A DNA stretch of 33,781 nucleotides from Algoriphagus sp. GTDB taxonomy: Bacteria > Bacteroidota > Bacteroidia > Cytophagales > Cyclobacteriaceae. Under the pieces are notes generated by a model. The model made no database searches. It worked only from the letters and a program-made list of their open reading frames with translations, and was not told the DNA's origin. This document shows, one piece after another, positions 26,542 through 33,781 of the stretch. Every line of letters starts with the position of its first letter. The first letter of the stretch is position 1. A program made the translations under genes and the position numbers. Location: positions 1-33,781 of the forward strand of contig JAFMBQ010000004.1 of NCBI GenBank assembly GCA_017858365.1, read 5' to 3'.

Positions 26542-28996
26542 TGTCGATCAACTTGTAAAAATCACCGGGGGGAAGCTAATCAATAGCGGTAAAAATCTAT
26601 GGATCGATCAAATCAGTATTGATTCGAGACAGATTTATAATCCTAGTAAAACGCTCTTCGTTGCACTTCAAGGAGCAAAAGCAAAAGGAGAAAGCTTTAT
26701 TCCGGCTTTGGTCGAATTAGGTATAGAAGTCTATTTGGTACCTATAGAAGCGGTAGAAAAACTGGCAGAAACCTTCGAAAAGGCATCCTTCATTGGCGTA
26801 CCGGACGCGAGAAAAGCACTTCAACAAATCGCAAAATACACGCGGGAGCAATTCAAAGCACCCGTCGTTGGGATCACCGGAAGTAATGGAAAGACCATTG
26901 TCAAGGAGTGGCTGGCGCAAATCTTAAGTCAAAGCTTTGCGGTAGCAAAAAGTCCAAAAAGCTACAACTCACAAGTCGGTGTACCACTTTCAATTTTTGG
27001 AATCAAGGCCGCTCACCAAGTGGCGATCCTAGAAGCTGGCATTTCCCATTTGGGAGAAATGGATGCTCTGGCAAAGATGATTCAACCAAATCTTGGGATT
27101 TTCACAAATATCGGAACCGCTCATCAGGAGGGATTTTCTGACTTGAAGTCCAAGCTAACTGAAAAATTAGCCCTATTTCAGTCTGCGGATTTGATTATTT
27201 ATTGTCAAGATCAAGAATTTGTCAAGCAGCAAATGGAGGAGATTTTTCCTTTTGATCGAAGAATAGCTTGGTCTGACCTTCCTGGAGCCACATTTACCAG
27301 ATCCTTAAAGTTGGGAATAGGTAACTCTAGGATGATTCTAATAAAGCAAGACTTGAGTACGTATACTTTCAATTTGCCCTTTTCTGATGTCGCATCGGTA
27401 GAAAATATTACCCATGTAATTATCGCAGCACTTACTTTGGGACAAGACCCCGCATTAATTCAATTAGGCATCAGTCACCTCAAGCCCGTGGATATGCGCC
27501 TTACCTTGAAACCCGGCATCAATGATTCCTTGATTATCGATGATACTTATACCAATGATTTGGCGGGATTGAAAGTGGCGCTTGACTTTATGCAGCAGCA
27601 GCGGCCAAAGCGTAAAAGGGTCATCATCTTGTCGGACATGCTTCAGCAGGGCGATCCAGAATCGCTATATCAAGAAGTTTTAGCATTGATCGATCGCTAT
27701 CAATTCGATGAAATCTATGGTGTGGGAAATGAAATAAAGCTTTTGGGAAAAGGACTCGGCGCAAAATTTAACTTCTTCAACTCCACAGAAGGGCTACTTT
27801 CTGAGCTAGACCCAAATTCATTTGCCAATGATTTAATTCTGATCACTGGAGCTAGAGCCTTTGGTTTTGAACGAATCGTGAATCGCCTGCAGCAACGAGT
27901 TCACGGGACTTCTTTGGAAATCAACCTGAATGCGCTTACCCATAATTTCAATTTTTATAAGCGAAAGCTTAACCCCACCACGAAAGTCATGGTGATGGTA
28001 AAGGCATTTGCCTATGGAGGAGGTGCGGCTGAGATCGCGAATCACCTTCAGACTTTGGGGGCAGATTACCTTGCAGTAGCATTTACCGACGAGGGAGTCG
28101 CCCTAAGAAAAGAAGGAATTCATCTGCCTATTATGGTGCTGAATCCAGCTGAAGAGTCATTCGCATTATGTCAAGAGTTTAATTTGGAGCCCGTTGTATT
28201 TTCGCTCACTTTTTTCCAGAATCTGGCGAATTGGTGTGAAATACAAAATGCCTGGCTGAAAATTCATTTGGACTTGGATACGGGGATGCATCGCCTGGGA
28301 TTTGAATCGAAAGACTTGCCTGAGCTAGCCGAATTGATTCAGTCCTATCCTAAATTAGAAATTGCCTCCATGTATACGCATTTGGTTGGTGCGGATGAGA
28401 TGGTTCACCAAGATTTCAGCTTAAGACAGTTCGAGATTTTTAATCTAATGAAGGAAAAAATTCTTGAATTGCTGACCTATACCCCCCTTTGTCATACTTT
28501 GAATTCTGCTGGAATAATCGCTTTTCCACAATTTCAGTTTGACATGGTTCGATTGGGAATCGGGCTCTATGGGGTGGAGGTTACGGGCCGATTTGGGACA
28601 GCACTTCAATCAATCTCAACGTTAAAGACTACGATCTCTCAGGTTAAAACCTTAGCGGCAGGTGAAACAGTCGGATATTCTCGAAAGGGAAGTCTGCCGA
28701 ATGGAGGGAAAATAGCAACCCTTTCTATCGGATACGCTGATGGCTATGATCGGCGATTTAGTAATGGAAAGGGGTATGTCTTGATTCAGGGTAAAAAGGC
28801 TCCGGTAATAGGCAATGTCTGTATGGATATGGTGATGGTAGATATTTCTGAAATCGAGGCTCAGGCAGGAGATGAAGCGATTATCTATGGGCCAGATATT
28901 CCGCTTAAGGATTTGGCGGATCGAATCGGCACTATTCCATATGAGTTGCTTACCAATATTAGCACGAGGGTGAAGCGAGTTTATTACCTGGATTAG
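26525..28996 (+). CDS. murF-alr: Bifunctional UDP-MurNAc-tripeptide:D-Ala-D-Ala ligase / alanine racemase
   Basis: N-terminal Mur ligase with GITGSNGKTIVKEW and SYNSQVGVPLS; C-terminal Alr with VMVMVKAFAYGGGA (PLP Lys) and GNVCMDMVMVDI. Confidence 0.95.
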   Translation: MLHYLSVDQLVKITGGKLINSGKNLWIDQISIDSRQIYNPSKTLFVALQGAKAKGESFIPALVELGIEVYLVPIEAVEKLAETFEKASFIGVPDARKALQQIAKYTREQFKAPVVGITGSNGKTIVKEWLAQILSQSFAVAKSPKSYNSQVGVPLSIFGIKAAHQVAILEAGISHLGEMDALAKMIQPNLGIFTNIGTAHQEGFSDLKSKLTEKLALFQSADLIIYCQDQEFVKQQMEEIFPFDRRIAWSDLPGATFTRSLKLGIGNSRMILIKQDLSTYTFNLPFSDVASVENITHVIIAALTLGQDPALIQLGISHLKPVDMRLTLKPGINDSLIIDDTYTNDLAGLKVALDFMQQQRPKRKRVIILSDMLQQGDPESLYQEVLALIDRYQFDEIYGVGNEIKLLGKGLGAKFNFFNSTEGLLSELDPNSFANDLILITGARAFGFERIVNRLQQRVHGTSLEINLNALTHNFNFYKRKLNPTTKVMVMVKAFAYGGGAAEIANHLQTLGADYLAVAFTDEGVALRKEGIHLPIMVLNPAEESFALCQEFNLEPVVFSLTFFQNLANWCEIQNAWLKIHLDLDTGMHRLGFESKDLPELAELIQSYPKLEIASMYTHLVGADEMVHQDFSLRQFEIFNLMKEKILELLTYTPLCHTLNSAGIIAFPQFQFDMVRLGIGLYGVEVTGRFGTALQSISTLKTTISQVKTLAAGETVGYSRKGSLPNGGKIATLSIGYADGYDRRFSNGKGYVLIQGKKAPVIGNVCMDMVMVDISEIEAQAGDEAIIYGPDIPLKDLADRIGTIPYELLTNISTRVKRVYYLD

Positions 28997-29026
28997 CAGA
29001 AAGAATAATATTTTCTAAATTAAAGC

Positions 29027-29836
29027 ATGAAAATCACCAAAAAACGACTGGCCCATATCGTATTTGAGTCAGATGATTGGGCTTCTCGGACATTTGATAT
29101 CATACTACTGATATTGATTTTTGGAAGTATTCTCATCGTGATTTTAGACTCGGTGGCAAGCCTCCGTGCAGAATACGGTGAGTTGTTTTTAACACTAGAA
29201 TGGGTCTCCACTGCACTTTTTACTATTGAGTATTTATTACGAATCTGGCTGTCTCGAAAGCCAAAAGGTTATATTTTCAGCTTTTACGGAGTAGTGGATT
29301 TACTTGCAATCCTGCCCTCATACTTGAGTTTCTTTGTCCTGAATTCCCAATTACTCTCTGTAGTTCGAGCGCTCCGTTTGCTTCGAGTAATTCGAATTTT
29401 GAAATTGGGTAGATATGTGGTTGAAGCAGAATTTCTTACCCGCTCACTGAAAGCCAGCTTTCACAAAATCCTGATTTTTATCGGCTTTGTGATTACCATT
29501 GTCCTCATTATGGGAACGCTAATGTTTATCATCGAAGGACCAGAGCATGGATTCACAAGTATCCCCGTTGGGATGTATTGGGCGATTGTTACACTAACTA
29601 CGGTCGGTTTTGGAGATATTTACCCAGTCACAGCTTTAGGTCAGTTTGTGAGTTCGCTCATCATGTTATTGGGCTATGCGATTATAGCGGTGCCAACAGG
29701 AATTGTGACCTCCGAGATGGCAAAAAACGCATCTTCCAAAAAATCAGAAAATTTAAGAACCTGTGCATTTTGCGGAAAAGATGGGTTAGATTTTCAGGAT
29801 AATTTTTGTAAAAATTGCGGATCAAAGTTCCATTAA
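29027..29836 (+). CDS. Voltage-gated-like K+ channel (ion transporter family) with C-terminal zinc-ribbon-like tail
   Basis: S4-like VVRALRLLRVIRILKLGR; pore TLTTVGFGDIYP; C-terminal CAFCGKDGLDFQDNFCKNCGSKFH. Confidence 0.93.
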   Translation: MKITKKRLAHIVFESDDWASRTFDIILLILIFGSILIVILDSVASLRAEYGELFLTLEWVSTALFTIEYLLRIWLSRKPKGYIFSFYGVVDLLAILPSYLSFFVLNSQLLSVVRALRLLRVIRILKLGRYVVEAEFLTRSLKASFHKILIFIGFVITIVLIMGTLMFIIEGPEHGFTSIPVGMYWAIVTLTTVGFGDIYPVTALGQFVSSLIMLLGYAIIAVPTGIVTSEMAKNASSKKSENLRTCAFCGKDGLDFQDNFCKNCGSKFH

Positions 29837-30522
29837 CTTTCCAAATCCAGAAATTTTTGGATGTCTTTGACCATTCCAAAAATTAGGAGGATATCCTCTT
29901 GTGTAAATTTATAATCTGGCTTGATTACTCCGTCTACCTCCTTTTTTAGGGTCTTCATTCCTAGAAGATTTGACTTTTCTTTCATTTTGATAGTAGAAAG
30001 AATGTTGAGAGAAAATTCATCTCGGATGTTCGATTCGACAATGCTAAGGCCAATATATCTTTTGGGCAACTTCACTTCTACAATATTGTAGTCCTCCGAA
30101 ATTTCAAGAGAATCCAATACCCCTTTTAGCTCAAGTCTTGTTGCAAGTCGCTGAGCTGTTTCCTCCTCAGGATGGATTATTTCATCCACTCCAATAGCCC
30201 GGATAACGGTTTCATGAAGTGCATTTATTGCGCGGCCGATAATGCGTTTAGGATTCATTTGTTTGAATATAGCGGTCGTCATGATTGATGCTCCAACATC
30301 TTCTCCAATGGCGATAATTACCACGTCACAATCTTTCATGGGAAGAGTTTTTACGGCTTGAAGGTCGGTCGCATCCAACACTACTGCGTGAGTGATTTTG
30401 TTCTGAATCAACTCGATTCTGTTTGGACTACTATCCACACCGATTACTTCATGTCCTAATTCGGTCAATCTCTGTGCGAGATAAGCTCCGAAGTTTCCCA
30501 TTCCTACGATTGTATATTTCAT
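29833..30522 (-). CDS. TrkA/KtrA-like K+ transport regulatory subunit (RCK N + C domains)
   Basis: KYTIVGMGNFGAYLAQRLTELGHEVIGVDSSPNRIE Rossmann start; C-terminal RCK_C-like VEVKLPKRYIGLSIVESNIRDEF. Confidence 0.92.
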   Translation of the reverse strand: MKYTIVGMGNFGAYLAQRLTELGHEVIGVDSSPNRIELIQNKITHAVVLDATDLQAVKTLPMKDCDVVIIAIGEDVGASIMTTAIFKQMNPKRIIGRAINALHETVIRAIGVDEIIHPEEETAQRLATRLELKGVLDSLEISEDYNIVEVKLPKRYIGLSIVESNIRDEFSLNILSTIKMKEKSNLLGMKTLKKEVDGVIKPDYKFTQEDILLIFGMVKDIQKFLDLES

Positions 30523-30624
30523 GTGTTTATAATTTGTTTTTTAAAGGTCACATGGAATCTCGTATGACTTAGAATCATTCCAGTGTTTGTCGCTGGTGAC
30601 ATGCTCGATTTCATGTTGATTTAA

Positions 30625-32460
30625 TTAAGAAACGATTATTGATTCTTCGGGGTATCGATACCGCTGTTCTCCTATTTTTCGGGAAATGGCAACCAAAATG
30701 GTAATAGTCCCGACTCTACCCAAAAACATAACAAGCATAATCACAATTTTGCTTGCCGAACTGAGTTTTGCCGTGATTCCCAGACTTAGGCCTACAGTTG
30801 CAAATGCACTAAATACTTCAAAAGCTACATCAATAAGCTCCAGTTCAGGATTGAAAATCATGATTAGAAACACGCCCAATCCGATCACAAGAAATGAAAG
30901 TGCAATTGCTGCAAAAGATTTTCTGAGAGTTTCTCCGCTTATTTCTCTTCCGAAAACTTCAACTCGCCTCCTTCCGGTCGCTACACTCCAAGTATTGAGA
31001 ATGGCTACGGCAAAAGTTGTCGTCTTTAATCCTCCTCCCGTAGAACCTGGTGAGGCGCCAATCCACATCAGGATCAGGTAAAAAAGAACGGTAGGCACAG
31101 CCAAATTAGTCATATCTACTGTATTGAATCCTGCAGTTCTTGGCGTTACAGCCCCAAAAAAAGAGGTGACGATTTTTCCGTAAGTGCTTAATCCTTTCAG
31201 TGAGTTTTCCTGTTCAAATACCCAATAACCAAGAAATCCAATCACCAAAAGTAAACCGGTGGTGTACATCACAAGCCTCGTGTTGATATTGGAAACTCTA
31301 GAGGTATGCTTATATTTTTCTAATCCAATAAATTGTCTTATCCCTCCACTGATCACGCGGTGGAAATAATTGTAGTAATTGATGAAGACAGGAAAACCGA
31401 TCCCTCCCAGAATAATGGAAACAGCAATTACTAAATGCATATTGTAAAGTTCACGGAATCCCGGCTCATAAAGTCCGTTGTAAAGCGTGGAAAAACCAGC
31501 ATTGCAGAATGCTGAAATAGAATGGAAAAGGGCAAAAAAGAAACGGGAGGTGTTATTTGTAAACAACTCAGGACTGGTCAATTGGTACACTAAGATGGTG
31601 CCTATCAATTCGATACAAATTGTAAAAATGATAATTTTTACGAGGGTCGACCCGATTACTCCTATATTATTTTCATTGATGTAATCTTTCAGATAGAGGC
31701 TATTTTCTATGGATAAACTGCCTTTGAAAAAGAACCCGAAGAAGCTGGTAAAGGTCATCATTCCCAATCCTCCAATTTGGAATAAGGTCATGATGATGGT
31801 CTGACCAAACACGGTGAATACAGATGAAGTGTCTACAACTATCAATCCTGTGACGCAAACTGCACTAGTCGCAGTAAATAGTGCATCAATAAAGGTAATA
31901 GGTACAGTAGTCGACTTGGGAAGGCTAAGTAAAGCAGCGCCAATGAAGATTAAGATTATGAAACTAAGGATGAAAACGACTGAAGGACTGATTTTCAGTT
32001 TGTTTACCATCAAACTTAGCTTTCCTAGCTCCATGAAAAAGAGGACGATGATAAGGATGTTTAGAACAAAAAAACGTTTGGAAATATTGAGAGCCTCTTC
32101 AGAAAGATCACCACCAAAGATTTTCCAGCGGAATAGGGCCATCATAACTAAGAAAAAAGCGATAATTAGTTCATAAATGGGCCTACGGTTTTTGATTGAC
32201 TCATTCGACATTAGTATTTTGAGAGCCATCAAAATTCCAAGAAGAAACAAAAACAAAGAGAAAACCTTAGAAGTTATTTTTAAACTTTCTATGCTTGGGG
32301 AGTACCCTAGGTGATAGACAAATAATCCAAATGCACCGAAGCTCAGATATCGGATCAGTGGCTCAATTAGATTCTTTAACCTTTTGTTAAGAATTAGATT
32401 CTTATCAGGATTAGATAAAATTTGAAAGACTTTTTTCATTCGGTTCTTTGTGAGAGACAA
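30625..32460 (-). CDS. TrkH/KtrB-like K+ transporter with extra N-terminal membrane region
   Basis: Repeated pore motifs ATSAVCVTGLIVVDT, SAFCNAGFSTLYNG, TPRTAGFNTVDMT, FATVGLSLGIT; GASPGSTGGGLKTTT. Confidence 0.94.
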   Translation of the reverse strand: MSLTKNRMKKVFQILSNPDKNLILNKRLKNLIEPLIRYLSFGAFGLFVYHLGYSPSIESLKITSKVFSLFLFLLGILMALKILMSNESIKNRRPIYELIIAFFLVMMALFRWKIFGGDLSEEALNISKRFFVLNILIIVLFFMELGKLSLMVNKLKISPSVVFILSFIILIFIGAALLSLPKSTTVPITFIDALFTATSAVCVTGLIVVDTSSVFTVFGQTIIMTLFQIGGLGMMTFTSFFGFFFKGSLSIENSLYLKDYINENNIGVIGSTLVKIIIFTICIELIGTILVYQLTSPELFTNNTSRFFFALFHSISAFCNAGFSTLYNGLYEPGFRELYNMHLVIAVSIILGGIGFPVFINYYNYFHRVISGGIRQFIGLEKYKHTSRVSNINTRLVMYTTGLLLVIGFLGYWVFEQENSLKGLSTYGKIVTSFFGAVTPRTAGFNTVDMTNLAVPTVLFYLILMWIGASPGSTGGGLKTTTFAVAILNTWSVATGRRRVEVFGREISGETLRKSFAAIALSFLVIGLGVFLIMIFNPELELIDVAFEVFSAFATVGLSLGITAKLSSASKIVIMLVMFLGRVGTITILVAISRKIGEQRYRYPEESIIVS

Positions 32461-32473
32461 AGTTGAAACCTCC

Positions 32474-33739
32474 TCATTTTGCCCGCTTGAAGTGTTTTTT
32501 CAAGGCCGAAATGTAGTTCTTTTCTGGTAGTAGAAAGAATTTACTTTCTAAATTTTGTGAGTTGTAAATACTCGATTTTCCGCTAAAAAAGTATGCTATC
32601 AGACAAGCTAGTCCTAGGAATATCCCAGATTCATATCCAAATAATTCCATTCCCATTACGGTACAAGCCAAGGGCGTATTAGTTGCGCCAGAGAAAACAG
32701 CTACAAAGCCCATTCCTGCCATTAATGCCAATGGTAAAGGAATCCAGCCAGCCAAAGCATTGCCCAGAGTAGCACCAGTAAAGAAAAGTGGCGTCACTTC
32801 CCCACCTTTGAATCCAGCCCCGAGAGTAAACCCTGTCAAGCCGGTTTTTGCCAGCCAGTCGTACCAAGGAAGAGGTGTCTCGAAAGCCTCCAATATTCTT
32901 GGCACTCCCAATCCGATGTAAGTAGTGCTGTCCGAATACCACACAAGTAAGGCAATGATTAGTCCGCCAATGACCGGTCTCAGTGGAGGGTAGGAAATCC
33001 ACTTTGTAAATTGATGAGAAAAAAAATGGGTAGTTTGGGCAAATAATCTCCCCGATAATCCAAAGGCGATACCGGCAGGAATAATCCAAAGTAAATTAGT
33101 GAAGGTATGAGGAGCGACTTCTGGGATGGAATAGGCCGTATGGCCTACTCCCCATAAATACATACAAACCCAATGGGCAATAAATGCAGTCCAGAATGCA
33201 GGGAAAAGGGATTTCCATTGAAACTCACGATGAAGCATCCATTCTAATGCAAAAATTGCCCCTGCGAGCGGTGTTCCAAAAACTGAGGCGAATCCGCCTG
33301 CGACTCCGGCGATTAGGATAAGCCTTCGGTCGGTTTCGTTAAGAGAAAAAAGCTTGGTCAGTTGGTCTGCTAGCGATCCTCCCATCTGTACGGCGGTACC
33401 TTCCCGGCCTGCTGATCCTCCAAATAAATGAGTCAAGATGGTTCCAAAAAGTACCAAAGGGGTCATTCGAAGAGGAATTGGGGTTTGGCTTTGATATAAC
33501 TCTTCAAGCAAAAGGTTATTCCCCTTCACTGATTTTTCTCCATATTTGTAGTAGGTCCAGCCTATTACAAGTCCTGCTATGGGAAGGAAGGCGATAATCC
33601 AAAGATTATTTTCCCGGTAATTTGTGGCCCATTCCAACCCTATCAAAAAAACTGCAGAAGCAGATCCGGAAAGAAGACCTACTAGTCCTCCTAGGCCAAT
33701 CCAGCGTAATACATTTTTAATTAAAATTTGGATATTCAA
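32474..33739 (-). CDS. CLC-family anion transporter, fluoride-exporter (CLC-F)-like
   Basis: GGSAGREGTAVQMGGSLADQ, GAGFKGGEVTPLFFTGATLGN, FSGATNTPLACTVMGMELFG: CLC family with GREGT and GGEVTP variants and GNNLL where GSGIP is expected. Confidence 0.9.
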   Translation of the reverse strand: MNIQILIKNVLRWIGLGGLVGLLSGSASAVFLIGLEWATNYRENNLWIIAFLPIAGLVIGWTYYKYGEKSVKGNNLLLEELYQSQTPIPLRMTPLVLFGTILTHLFGGSAGREGTAVQMGGSLADQLTKLFSLNETDRRLILIAGVAGGFASVFGTPLAGAIFALEWMLHREFQWKSLFPAFWTAFIAHWVCMYLWGVGHTAYSIPEVAPHTFTNLLWIIPAGIAFGLSGRLFAQTTHFFSHQFTKWISYPPLRPVIGGLIIALLVWYSDSTTYIGLGVPRILEAFETPLPWYDWLAKTGLTGFTLGAGFKGGEVTPLFFTGATLGNALAGWIPLPLALMAGMGFVAVFSGATNTPLACTVMGMELFGYESGIFLGLACLIAYFFSGKSSIYNSQNLESKFFLLPEKNYISALKKHFKRAK

Positions 33740-33781
33740 TACCGCTTTTTTAAAGTTTGAGCCAAATTAGGAATAGAAATT

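Noticed and set aside
26525-28996. MurF-Alr fusion as a novel enzyme
   Set aside because: This fusion is known in Bacteroidota, so it is useful as a taxonomic hint but not new.
30686-31081. 131-aa plus-strand ORF opposite the TrkH-like gene
   Set aside because: Antisense shadow of a hydrophobic membrane protein; no independent coding evidence.
32679-33089. 136-aa minus-strand ORF within the CLC gene in an alternative frame
   Set aside because: Overlaps the convincing CLC reading frame; no motif support.

Overview
The window looks like ordinary chromosome of a Bacteroidota (Cytophagales-like) bacterium. This taxonomic guess is inferred from the MurF-Alr fusion, tandem DUF4382 lipoproteins and AT-rich codon usage; no search was run. 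From left to right it holds: a sugar transferase; a frameshifted CYTH-domain remnant; a LytTR response regulator with a PAS/GAF histidine kinase; a lipoprotein/hydrolase cluster with two cytochrome c/sugar-dehydrogenase fusions of opposite domain order; an AsmA-like protein; a dGTPase; two DUF4382 lipoproteins; ribD; a free-Met-sulfoxide reductase; a decayed GIY-YIG nuclease gene abutting a 135-nt nested palindrome; an alpha/beta hydrolase; dxs; scpA; a flippase-like membrane protein; murF-alr; and an ion cluster (K+ channel, KtrA/TrkA-like, KtrB/TrkH-like, CLC). I saw no CRISPR array, rRNA, tRNA, prophage or classical IS transposase. The strongest non-routine signals are: (1) the decayed GIY-YIG gene immediately followed by the exactly centred palindrome, a possible REP/RAYT-like unit; (2) the CLC protein with fluoride-exporter-like motifs; (3) the CYTH pseudogene spread over at least two frames; (4) the swapped domain order of the two cytochrome/dehydrogenase fusions. 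I see no clear new defence or biosynthetic system.
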